Position numbers and translations under genes: made by a program. A DNA stretch of 64,000 bases from Pomphorhynchus laevis. Its lineage: Eukaryota; Acanthocephala; Palaeacanthocephala; Echinorhynchida; Pomphorhynchidae. This document shows, piece by piece, positions 11,074 through 20,299 of the stretch. Each line of letters begins with the position of its first letter. The stretch's first letter is position 1. A model generated the notes under the pieces. The model was not told where the DNA came from. It saw only the letters and a program-made list of their open reading frames with translations, and searched no databases. The stretch spans positions 1 to 64,000 of the forward strand of contig WNNJ02003409.1 of assembly GCA_012934845.2 (NCBI GenBank), written 5' to 3'.

Positions 11074-14000
11074 ATGGTACGAGGAAAACCTTCATCAGTG
11101 ATCCCTTGTTGTTCGTGTAATGGTCCTGCAGCTAGATGCAAGGGTTGTAAATGCGCAAAGAGCAAAACGTCATGTTTCAATTGCAGAGCGATTAACTGCC
11201 GGAACCGGCATCCTTCAAACGTTACAAGCGAGCGTACTTGTTGCAAAGGGAACGGGGGATTTACAAGCTGATACAGATTACAATGTCGACAGTAGCACAT
11301 GCCAAATAGAAACAAACTCGGGAAATCCGACAACATCAATACTTTCAAATGATAAAAACATCGCAAATAGGAGTCCTAATTTACATTTCCACGAAAGTGC
11401 ACATGCCCCAAATCAAATGACATTGAGCATTGATGAGATCTACTATAATGTCTCCCACTGGGCACCGAATCTTTTTATCCTCCCTGTATGCACAGCTAGT
11501 CATCGTTTTGTTGCTACCCTCGCATCGTTGTATTCAAAAGCAATTCACGAACGTGATCATGACATATCTTATCTAAAAAGGCAGTCGTATTGTCCCAGCT
11601 TATCTTACAACGTATTCCGACCGCTAGGGTTTCCTCCATCCGAAAAGTCCTGGAGAGACGTCTGAAAAGCTGGTGTGAGGAGGAATATGGAGTTCTGTAC
11701 AAGGAGGCTCACTACTATCAGCGCCACCTAGCAAGCAAACGAACACAAAATTGCAAAGATTGGATACGTCGCTACCAGCAACTTCTAACATCAGGAAAGG
11801 TGACAGCTTCCACTTCTGTTTTAGAACAAAAAGCATTATCAGCCGTGTTACGCCCTGATGAAATCGTAAATGGAAGATCAGTTCTATCGAGACTTCAGGA
11901 CCTTCATCCCTCAGCGCAAATTCCGCCAAACGAAGTGTTGCTCACATCGATGCATCCAAACTCCAAAGAGCATCACGCCAGCCGCTTTTACGCCATTGAC
12001 GAGAATAGTATCCTTTCTGCGTGCGGGCGAACCAAAGGCGGTGCAGGTCCGTCAGGTCTTGATTCCACTGCCTGGCAACATATGCTAACCCATTTCGGAA
12101 TTTAATCTCAAATGTTATCACAGTCGCTGGCAAGTTTCGCAATTTGGATTGCAATCGAGCCGATCCCGCCAAAAATCTTAGAAGCGTTTACGAGCTGCAG
12201 ACTGATCGCATTGAAAAAGAGCAATGGTGGTATCCGTCCAATAGGCATTTCGGACACATCTCGACGAATAATCTCAAAGGCCATCCTCACCCTTGTAAGA
12301 GATGACATACAGGATGTCGCAGGAAATGTTCAAACAGCTGCAGGTCAAAGATGTGGTGTTGAGCATGCCGTCCACAAGCTTCGATCTTTGTACAAAAAAA
12401 AACCGATTCGTGTCTCCTTTCAATCGATGCGACTAATGCGTTCAACAAAATAAACAGACAAGCAGCTCTCCATAATCTCAAATTCATATGCCCGTCATTA
12501 TCCTGTATATTGCATAACTTATATCAAAATCCTTCAATGTTGGCTGTCGGAACCGATACTTTGCTATCTGAGGAGGGTTTTACTCAAGGCGACCCCTTCG
12601 CAATGCCATGTTTTTCTCTGGCTTCACTACCGCTAATAGACAAAATTCACCAACGCGTTCCTAACGTTCATCAGGTGTGGTATGCCGATGACGCTAATTT
12701 TGTCGGATACCTACCGAATATCAAGAAAGTGTGGGATGTTTTAATGAGGGAAGGTCCAAAGTATGGCTATATAGTGAATCCAAGCAAATCAAAACTGCTT
12801 TCACATCGAAGCCTCGAAATCGACCAACACCCTTCGCCCGATATAGAGATCAGTATATATGGAATATCAGTACTAGGCTCCGCTATTGGTACACCACAAT
12901 ATGAAGCAATGAAAGTCAGCCAATGCGTCGATGGTTGGGTCAGTCTTCTCGAAAGCTTGGCTGAAGTAGCAAATGTTGACCCTCATGTTGCATACATAGG
13001 CCTTACAAAAGCAATCCAATCGAAGTGGACATACATAACAAGAACGATAGATTGCAACACCGATCAGTTGAAAATTGTTTCTGGTCTGTTAAGGGATAAA
13101 TTCTTGCCAAAAATGACAGGGTTGCCAACCGAAAATGGATGGGATACTATTTTGACATCTCCATTAAGTTTAGGCGGACTGGGAGTACATGACCCTGCAG
13201 TTACATCCTCACTAGATTATGATTTTTCGCTAGCAATCAGCCATACATACGAGTCTGGAATTACAGGACAAGCTTTACGAAACTCTCAATCAAAACTGGT
13301 TCAATGTTTGGCAACGTGTCGCATAACTTCACTAAACTGTCGTTTGTCAGATACGATTCAAAAAATTGACACGACTGTGCGGACTGCAATAAAACATGCC
13401 CAGAGAAATGGTGCGTTATCATGGCTAAGTGCCCTTCCATTGAAAAGTGAGCACTTTCATCTGTCAGCGAAAGAGTTTACGGATGCCCTATCCGCACGCT
13501 ATGGTCAAACCCCGCGGGATTTGATTGGTTCCATATGTCCATGTGGTGACTTAATGACCTTGAGCCATGGACTATCTTGTCGCAAAGGTGGTCTGCCATC
13601 AATAAGGCACGATGCGGTTCGCGACATAATTGTAAAGGAGTTAACGTCAGTTAGTCGTGATGTTGAGACTGAACCTAGACTGCAACCTGTCCCAGATACT
13701 TTGAATTTTGAAAACAACGCGACCAGTCGTGACCTGGGTGCTCGACTGAACATATCATGTCGAGGATTGGGAAATGAGAGATTCGAGCGGACGTTTTTTG
13801 ACGTCAATCTATTTAGCATTTTTGCTCAATCGACCGTTTCCAAATCTGTTGACTCCGCATTCGAATATAACTCGTCCAGAAAGAATTCAAAATATTGGGA
13901 AAGAATCGAGACTGTTGAAAAGGGCAAATTTATTCCACTCATTTTTTCATCATCCGGTGGCATGGGAAAGGAGGCGAATGGGTTATTCCAGAAAATTGCT

Positions 14001-14240
14001 GCAGTTAAGGCTCGCCGAGGAAATGAATCGTACGCGCACATCGTGTCACGCATTAAGCGCCGTGTCGCCTTTGGGATCTCCCGTTCAGCCAGCGCGTGTC
14101 TTCGAAGCGCAAGAACAAAACCAGGATCCGTTAACAAAACCCGAAACAACGTTGTAGCCATCAGTGAGGCTGACGAGAGCAGCTAATTATTGATCTAACT
14201 TTATTTGTTAAGTTTTATAAATAAATTTTTCTCTTTAAAA
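11074..14240 (+). mobile_element. Non-LTR RT element with N-terminal Cys cluster and C-terminal nuclease-like domain
   Basis: One retroelement read in order across several frames. A Cys-rich N-terminus (CCSC, CKGCKC, CFNC, 11,074-11,271) is followed by a linker (11,120-11,665). The RT fingers/palm follow (11,590-12,453, GPSGLD...W, CRLIALKK, GGIRPIGI, QRCGVEHAV). Motif A is SIDATNAFN at about 12,424, and the rest of the RT plus the C-terminal domain lies at 12,510-14,186. Breaks: a frame change near 11,590, one in-frame stop at 12,103, and a frame change near 12,400 at a run of A. This resembles a widespread metazoan RT class whose C-terminus looks like a restriction-type nuclease. The 3' end is an A-run at about 14,240, abutting another LINE tail to tail. 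Confidence 0.75.
12510..14186 (+). CDS. RT C-terminal half plus nuclease-like domain (main open frame of the 11.1 kb element)
   Basis: A 558-codon frame with no ATG at its true start; it continues from the preceding frame. RT motif B is FTQGDPFAMPCFSLA (residues about 24-38) and motif C is YADD (58-61). A thumb region with LGGLGVHDP follows. A zinc-type motif comes next: CPCGDL...SHGLSCRKGG...RHDAVRD (about 13,535-13,630). The nuclease-like block holds EPRLQPVP, ARLNISCRG, FFDVNLF (about 13,796) and FSSSGGMGKEAN. In relatives the last part carries acidic residues thought to be catalytic (PD-(D/E)XK type); that role is inferred. This half looks undamaged, so the copy is not very old. Confidence 0.75.
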   Translation: MHNLYQNPSMLAVGTDTLLSEEGFTQGDPFAMPCFSLASLPLIDKIHQRVPNVHQVWYADDANFVGYLPNIKKVWDVLMREGPKYGYIVNPSKSKLLSHRSLEIDQHPSPDIEISIYGISVLGSAIGTPQYEAMKVSQCVDGWVSLLESLAEVANVDPHVAYIGLTKAIQSKWTYITRTIDCNTDQLKIVSGLLRDKFLPKMTGLPTENGWDTILTSPLSLGGLGVHDPAVTSSLDYDFSLAISHTYESGITGQALRNSQSKLVQCLATCRITSLNCRLSDTIQKIDTTVRTAIKHAQRNGALSWLSALPLKSEHFHLSAKEFTDALSARYGQTPRDLIGSICPCGDLMTLSHGLSCRKGGLPSIRHDAVRDIIVKELTSVSRDVETEPRLQPVPDTLNFENNATSRDLGARLNISCRGLGNERFERTFFDVNLFSIFAQSTVSKSVDSAFEYNSSRKNSKYWERIETVEKGKFIPLIFSSSGGMGKEANGLFQKIAAVKARRGNESYAHIVSRIKRRVAFGISRSASACLRSARTKPGSVNKTRNNVVAISEADESS

Positions 14241-14243
14241 AAA

Positions 14244-14661
14244 TACAGGTCATAGCCATAAGGCTGTTTTGACCGCTCACATAAAAAACAAATAAATACA
14301 AGAAAAAAATCAAAAAAATCGTTCAGTATATATATCAGAACCATGGGTACTGCAGCAACCACCACTCGTTCTCATTTCGAATCCAGTTCTTTATATTGGA
14401 TTTAAATTCATTGATTGTATGCACCGCAACGACATCAACTGGAAGACGATTCCAAATATTCACCGCTCGATGAGACAGTCGGAAATGACGAGGGTATTTT
14501 CCGTGCTCATGTACTACTAGTACTTTCGAGTGCCCTCTACGTCCATCCCGTTCATTGAGTTCAACTCTATTTGCTGGAAAATTTTCATCTTTATTAACTA
14601 GTCGATACATAGCTAGAAGGTCGAAAAGAAGGAACCTTTCACGCACTGTCGGCATATTCAA
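14244..14661 (-). pseudogene. 5'-truncated LINE, C-terminal end of the RT protein
   Basis: A 108-codon minus frame (14,335-14,661) ends in FRLSHRAVNIWNRLPVDVV...INEFKSNIKNW, the familiar C-terminus of CR1/Jockey-group LINE proteins (R..F..R....WN.LP..V......FK). The 3' UTR continues to 14,244, where the tail ACAGGTCATAGCCATAAGGC is shared with 8,131. All upstream RT is missing, which is typical truncation during target-primed insertion. Confidence 0.7.
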
Positions 14662-15060
14662 ACTTTTTATTCGTGCTTCACAGGGAAGATATAAATTAAT
14701 AATAAATAAATTATTATTTTATTAACACAAAATTGATTTTGACATTGATTTTAGAATACAATATGTCAATAACCAACACCAGGTTCGAACTTAAAAAAGT
14801 TTATTGATGTACTTTGCTTCAGAATATTTTAGGTCAAATATTCATAACCGATTTTGTAATTGTATGATCGGATTCGCGACGTTATATTCTGGACACTCGT
14901 GTGAAGAGAGTTGCTAATCTGTCAATCAATACCGAAATTGTAAAGATTGAAATTCGTTGGCAAGAGAAGATTGCTAGACAGGTAGGGTAAGCCAGAACGA
15001 CGTGTAAGGGCACGTTGGAAACTACCAGCTTATTTATCTGTTAGGCCACGTTTTACAAAC
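14662..15060. other. No gene recognised
   Basis: AT-rich to 14,770, then unique sequence with no open frame over 60 codons and no repeat match. Confidence 0.4.
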
Positions 15061-15205
15061 TACATTTTTAGCACTTCTCGATTACCGGAAGTGCTAAAGT
15101 ATAGCACTTTATAGTGTCATATATGGGACTGATCACCATCAGTCCCATATATGACACTATAAAAGCTATGCTGACTGTTATATTAACTACAGCATAGTTA
15201 ATAAT
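15061..15205. repeat. Cluster of three hairpins upstream of the Naiad element
   Basis: AGCACTTC/GAAGTGCT (15,070-15,096), then a perfect 23-bp inverted repeat around CACC (ATAGTGTCATATATGGGACT... at about 15,113-15,165), then CTATGCTG/CAGCATAG (about 15,168-15,199). The middle hairpin is perfect with a 4-nt loop. The cluster may be the end of another element or the upstream edge of the Naiad insertion. Confidence 0.65.
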
Positions 15206-15234
15206 ATGCTTTAGTTTTGGAATATTGGAGACCA

Positions 15235-15425
15235 GGTAATGGCCAATAGCTAGGTCGCGTAGCGCGTGGAGTGAAGGTGGTAGATCTTTATAGATCTTGT
15301 TCCAGCCTGCAACCGCCTTAAGCAGGGCAGCCCCCTGTCAGATGCTGCTGGATGGCCCGTTGTAAGTTTAGTCTGAGTCAACTAAACTAGGTGGCGACAC
15401 CGAAAAAGCAACGTTAAAAATTATG
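15235..15425 (+). promoter_or_regulatory. Structured GC-richer 5' leader of the Naiad element
   Basis: In strongly AT-rich surroundings this 190-bp stretch is near 50% GC and full of self-complementarity: AGATCTTTATAGATCT, CAGGGCAGCCCCCTG and AGTTTAGT/ACTAAACT around CTGAGTCA. It ends about 14 bp before the start codon. PLE leaders may hold internal promoters or RNA structures; nothing more specific can be claimed without other full-length copies. Confidence 0.4.
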
Positions 15426-15438
15426 ACTTAAAAGTTAC

Positions 15439-17126
15439 ATGTACTCAACCATATTGGAAAAATACGTAAGTACTAATGATTTCAATTTTAGATCTTTTAA
15501 ATGTAACAGAAAAAATTGTATAGTTTGTGATGTTATAAATAATAATAATTGTATCGTAAGTAATACGACAAACAAATGTTTTTCATTAAATATTAATAAT
15601 AATTGTAACTGCAATACCGCAGGTGTAGTGTATCTTATACAATGTACATGTGGATTGCAATATATAGGAAAAACATATCAAATGTTAAAAACTAGGTTTA
15701 GGCAACACATATATAATATACAGCATAATAGTCAAACTATATTTCATAAACATATGAGATTAATAGGACATGATATTAAAAACTGTAAATTATTTATTTT
15801 AGAACATATTATCGAAGAAAACATTTCAATATTAAATCAAAAACTATTAGAAAAAGAAGATTTTTGGATTAAAACGCTTAATTCCATGTACCCATTAGGA
15901 TTGAATGACGTGGTACAAGGAATTGGCAGAAGTAGTATAATACATAATAAACAACTATATTATAATAATCCGGTTAAACGCAAACCAAGAAGTCATGGTG
16001 ATAAAAGGAATAGGAAAAATAGAGTTAAAAATATTAAAAAAGATATGTATATAAATGAACAATTAGAAATATTAAAACAACTTTTAAGTGATAATAAGCT
16101 ACAAGATCTTTATGTAAATTTAAGAAGTTTTTCTAAAGATATCATATGTTCAATAAATCAAAAATTAATTAACGACTATGATAGGCTAAGTTGTATAATA
16201 GACAGTTATTGTAATACAAAATACTATAATCGTACAATAAATGTAAATAATAACAATAGAAAATATACATTAACCATAAACTTCATTAATAAATGTATAG
16301 ATAACATAAATATAGCCGGACTTTTAAATAATTCTAAAAGTAAAGAAATAATAGGGTCAGATTTAAGTAAATATATTCCTAAAATAAGGTATAAACTCCT
16401 ACCACCATTAGGACGAAAAATTTGTAATTATAATAAAGAATTAAAATCAATATGTAACGATAATATTAGAAACATAATGGAAACAGAATGCAATTGTAAA
16501 AGTCTTAGTTTTGATAAAATAAATGAACATATATGTACCCATAATCTAGAATTAATTGAAAATTGTGAATTAAGAAAGCTGCTATCAAAAGGGTATAAAT
16601 ATAGATTAAATAATAACAACGACAAAAATAAAATTTACAATTCGTTATATAATAACTTAAATGATTACTTTAGTAAGCTGATTAATAGTGAAAGCTCGAA
16701 TATATCTAAGATTAACATTTGGAAAGATTATATATTTGATAAAATTAAAAATAAAATGAAAATAACAAACAATTATAAAAGGAAAGATAAAATTAATAAA
16801 GATATGTATAAAGAACTTACTAAATTAAAGGATAACTATATAATAACAACTATTGATAAAGCTAGTAATAACTTTGTCTTCATATGCAAAAAGCTTTATT
16901 ATGATATACTAATGAAAGAGGTTAATTCTAATGATTTAAATGTAAATCCAACATATGAACGTAGTGAGTTGAGTTTAGAAACAATTATTACAAGTCACTG
17001 TTCTATAATGGATAAAAAGGGTATAAAGGTTGAATTAGATAATAAAACTATACCTATATTAAATTGGAATCCAAAATTACATAAAAATCCAATAAAACCT
17101 AGGTTCATATGTAGTGCGTTTAAATG
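15439..17126 (+). CDS. Naiad polyprotein, N-terminal part: GIY-YIG endonuclease, CxC linker, start of RT
   Basis: ATG at 15,439 is the first after an in-frame TGA at 15,424. Cysteines 22, 27 and 30 precede a GIY-YIG fold: GVVY at 62-65, YIG at 75-77, R86, H90, H103/H105, and a catalytic-type Glu near 138-140 in EKEDFWIKTLNSMYPLGLN. The CCHH pattern is typical of PLE endonucleases and is absent in Chlamys, favouring Naiad. A lysine/asparagine-rich linker follows with CNC (about residues 350-352), the clade's CxC motif. From about residue 460 RT fingers begin: TIDKASNNFVFICKKLYYD and ILNWNPKLHKNPIKPRFICS. The frame then enters MULE sequence and stops at 17,152. The nuclease should nick target DNA for target-primed reverse transcription. 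Confidence 0.85.
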
Positions 17127-17130
17127 CGTG

Positions 17131-17335
17131 AGGTGCACTTTTCACCTACGGTGAAAAAGGGGGTATTTTTCACCGTAGGTGAAAAGTAAGGTATTTTTCA
17201 CCGTAGGTGAAAAGTGAGGTATTTTTCACCGTAGGTTAAAAAGGGACGTTTTTTACCGATACGGCTGGTTGCACTTTTCACCTACGGTGAAGTATTTTTC
17301 ACCGTAGGTGAAAAAGGGACGTTTTTCACCGATAC
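17131..17335 (+). repeat. MULE left terminal array of palindromic 19-mers
   Basis: Six full copies and two half copies of the near-palindrome TTTTCACCGTAGGTGAAAA (or its complement) lie in 205 bp, spaced 27-30 bp apart. A second terminus-like GTTGCACTTTTCACCTACGG begins near 17,267, suggesting that the end was duplicated. Subterminal repeats of this kind in MULEs usually bind transposase; that role is inferred. Confidence 0.85.
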
Positions 17336-17371
17336 AAACCAAATTTTAATTAAAAAAATTTACCCTTAAAT

Positions 17372-18730
17372 ATGAATATTGATTTAACAGACTGCATTAT
17401 AAAAAGCAATAGAGGTAAACCAAAAATTGCTTACCAGGGATATTTTTATAATTTCAAAGAGTCTACTGCAGGAAAAAAGATTTGGAGGTGTAATAAGAGA
17501 GGCTGCAAGTCTCTTTTGAAAACAAATTTGGAAAATGTCTTCCAGGAAAGTACCTGCCATGACCATATTATGGAGGAAATTAAATTTAACAAAGTTCTAA
17601 TCCAGAGAGGGGTTAATGATCGAGCCTTGAAGTCTACAGAATCAGCCAGAAACGTGATCTTAAATGTTTTAAAAGAAAATTCAAAGCTCCAAGTTCCAAT
17701 TGATCTCAAAAATATGAAAAGGTTGGTAAATGCGACAAGAAAAGCAAACAATTACACCATTGTTCCAAATTACGACATCCCCGAAGAGCTGTTTTTTACA
17801 ACGGAGAATAAACAGTTTTTATTTTTTGATAGCGGGATGGACGATATAAACAGAGTTTTAATCTTCACAACAGAGGAAAATTTAAAACATTTGGTATATT
17901 CAGATGTTCTGATATGTGATGGCACATTTCGAAGCGCACCAACTTCGTTTTCTCAAATTTTTACTATACAGTGCAGAATAAGGAATATGTTTTTGCCGAT
18001 GATGTTTTGTTTCATGAAACATAAAAATGAGACGTCTTACAATTCTATTTTCGAATGGTTAATGTCGAAAAATCCAAATGTGGGATCTAATGCTAAATCT
18101 ATAATTCTCGATTTTGAGCAATCTAGTTATAAATCGATCAAAAATAATTTTAAAAATTCCCAACTATACGGTTGTTGATTTCATTTGGGGCAAATTATTT
18201 GGCGAAAAGTCCAGAATCTGAAATTCGCATCAGAACTTATTAATAATGCACCAATTAAACTTCAAGTCAAGATGATTTTGGCATTAAGCTTTGTATCTTT
18301 AGAAGATGTTTCACTGTATGCTGACGAATTAAGACTATATATTGTGGAACAAAAATCTTTAGATGTTTTGAATCTTTACGAATGGTTTGTACGTCAATAC
18401 ATGAACAATGAAACTGGCAACAATCATATTTCTTTTTGGAATGTAAAACTCCGCACGGAAAACGGTATTCCGAGGACAACGAATTCGCTCGAGGGTTACC
18501 ACAGACATCTCAATACATTAATAAACATAAAACAGACTTCAATAATTCCCATTTTGAACGAGTTGAAGAATGAACAAACGATTACTGAGAATAAATTATT
18601 TTTGTCCTTATACAAAGATCCCGTCCCAAGAATTGATACCGTAAAGGACCTGCTCTTAAAATATAATGCACTGCCCCCAGTAGATTATTTAAAATATATT
18701 GCTTTAAATTTTAATTGGAAGCTAGATTAA
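17372..18730 (+). CDS. FLYWCH-MULE transposase with one in-frame TGA
   Basis: ATG at 17,372. Residues about 10-66 form a FLYWCH zinc finger (Y21, Y24, W38, C40, C45, H63, H65). The MULE transposase domain carries its first acid in LICDGTFRSAP (D183), its second in IILDFEQSSYKS (about D247), the GC-FH box, and its third acid in TTNSLEGYHRHL (about 18,490). The frame is open for 269 codons to TGA at 18,176 and continues in the same frame to 18,730, giving LYGC-stop-FHLGQIIWRKVQ. In relatives the stop position holds an aromatic or hydrophobic residue, so a single nonsense change (TGG to TGA) is the simplest reading. Acts in the nucleus to cut and paste the element; this copy is probably inactive. 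Confidence 0.85.
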
Positions 18731-18770
18731 ATAAAAAAAATTTTCTATTTTTTAATTAAATTTTGGTTTG

Positions 18771-18848
18771 TCTCGGTGAAAAACGTCCATTTTTCACCGT
18801 AGGTGAAAAACACCCCCTTTTTCACCGTAGGTGAAAAGTGCACCCAAT
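18771..18848 (-). repeat. MULE right terminal repeat, short version
   Basis: One half and two full copies of the same 19-bp palindrome. The inner edge (CTCGGTGAAAAACGTCC, reverse of GGACGTTTTTCACCGAG) matches the inner edge of the left array. The right end is therefore the simple form, and the left end has gained extra units. Confidence 0.85.
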
Positions 18849-19885
18849 CGTTTAAATGTACATTAAAACCACTTTCTGTCTATATGAATAAAATACTTAA
18901 AGTAATTAAAGCACATTTTAAAAAATATTGCAAGGTAATCGAAATTAATACTGGTATAAAACACTATTTCAGTATTAATTCTACAAAAGAATTTTTAGAA
19001 CAGACAAAAGGAATAAATTTTCAAAATATAAATACATACGATTTTAGTACGCTTTATACAAATCTAGATTTAGTAGATATTAAAGAAGCGTTAGTAAAAT
19101 TAATTAACCTTATATTCGGAAAAAGATATACATATATATGTTATAATAATTATAACGCCTATCTAACAAAAATTAAACCATCAAATAAATATAAATATAT
19201 GGATAAAATTGAATTAATAGAATCCTTAAATATTTTGATAAATCAAAATTATTTAAAAGTAGGGACATCTATATTTAGACAAGTAAAAGGTGTTCCAATG
19301 GGTGGTAATAGTAGCCCAATTATAGCTGACTTGTTTTTAAGCTTTATAGAATATGAATTTGTTCATAACTGTGTAAAAACTAAATCTAAACAATATAAAT
19401 ATATGAAATATATGTTTCGATACATTGATGATATATGTGTATTTAATTCTAATAATTTTTATTCAATTAGTGAGCACATTTATCCAGAAAGCCTTATTCT
19501 TAACAAAACCAATATTAATGATAAAGAAGGTGTATATCTAGATATGAACATTAAATTAACATTAACTAAAACTACTATTAATTTATATCGTAAAGATGAC
19601 ATATTTAAATTTACAAGAAACATATTTTTGCATGAGCATTCATGCATACCATATAATATAAAATATAATACATTAAATAATGAAATTTTAAGAATTGCAA
19701 CAATATGTAATGATATTGGCTTTCTTCAAAATCATTTAAATAATTTAATAGATACATATTTTAAACTAGGTTACTATAAAAATAACATCAAGCAGAAAAT
19801 AGTAAAATATATAAATCAACACAATAATATAAAGAATAAATTTAAACTCTTAAGTGGCAAATTTTTATGGATGAATAATAAATAA
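18849..19885 (+). CDS. Naiad polyprotein, C-terminal part: RT catalytic core
   Basis: The frame resumes in the downstream copy of the target duplication (FKC followed by TLKPLSVYMNKILK). RT motif A is YDFSTLYTNLDL, with the catalytic Asp at codon 19,040. The B-region is GVPMGGNSSPIIADL (about 19,287), and the active-site box is RYIDD (19,418-19,432). The insertion between A and B (KRYTYICYNNYNAYLTKIKP...) is longer than in canonical PLEs. The protein ends at 19,885 with SGKFLWMNNK. Residues before 18,849 in the local open frame come from the MULE and are not part of this protein. No damage is visible. Confidence 0.85.
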
Positions 19886-19924
19886 TATACTTTGCATTAG
19901 AATAAGATACTAGATAGTTATTTC

Positions 19925-20027
19925 AGAGGAAATACATCATTAGCATGTATTTGGCCCCGCTGCTATGTTGGGTAGAGGAGTTAGGGGCCGAAACCTGATA
20001 GCATAGCAGTTCCTCCTGATGACCTCT
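19925..20027 (+). ncRNA. Conserved structured RNA in the Naiad 3' tail (interleaved helices, hammerhead-like junction)
   Basis: Pairings: outer AGAGG/CCTCT (19,925-19,929 with 20,023-20,027); P0 hairpin (19,930-19,937 with 19,945-19,952); P1 GGCCCC/GGGGCC (19,953-19,958 with 19,984-19,989); P2 CTGCTATGTT/AGCATAGCAG (19,960-19,969 with 20,000-20,009); P3 GAGGAG/TTCCTC (19,975-19,980 with 20,010-20,015). P1, P2 and P3 run in the order 1-2-3-1'-2'-3', so all cross one another. Truncated copies at 1.0 kb, 1.7 kb, 52.3 kb and 53.4 kb (minus) show paired substitutions in P0 and P2. P3 is preceded by GTA or GTC and followed by CTGATGA in the complete element. It may act in processing or in template recognition by the RT. 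Confidence 0.7.
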
Positions 20028-20299
20028 AATTCTTATTCTGATACAACGTCTGTTATTTATTAGTCAATTCATAAAAATGACGTTTATTTTAAATTTTATT
20101 TCTTATTTTATTTTATTTTTTAACTTGATTTAAATTAGAAAATCTAAAAACAATTTTTAATTTTATTATTTAATTATTAAATTTTGATTTAGCATTATTA
20201 TGTTTTGTTTATTTTATAATTATATTAAATACGTAGACTCAGTTAGCTGATTTAATTATTATATTCTTTTATTATTATATCTTTTTTTATATTCTATAC

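Larger units (their letters stand above)
17127..18848 (+). mobile_element. MULE DNA transposon with FLYWCH transposase, inserted in Naiad RT
   Basis: It is flanked by a 10-bp direct repeat CGTTTAAATG (17,117-17,126 and 18,849-18,858), a length typical of Mutator-like elements. Near-terminal inverted repeats share GGTGCACTTTTCACC and about ten further bases. The cargo is one transposase gene on the plus strand. The insertion splits the host RT between codons for C and T of FKC|TL, and the target copies show the original frame. The outermost 5-7 bp at each end are not complementary, so the exact ends may be off by a few bases. Confidence 0.88.

Noticed and set aside
15439-19885. Selenocysteine-coding Naiad, as reported in spiders and clams
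   Set aside because: No in-frame TGA occurs inside the Naiad frame on either side of the MULE. The only relevant TGA is in the MULE transposase.
19953-20009. HDV-like ribozyme reading of the Naiad tail (P1 and P2 crossing)
   Set aside because: P1/P2 crossing fits, but there is no P3 hairpin between P2 and the P1 3' strand and no room for P4 or the catalytic C region in the 10-12 nt before the P2 3' strand.
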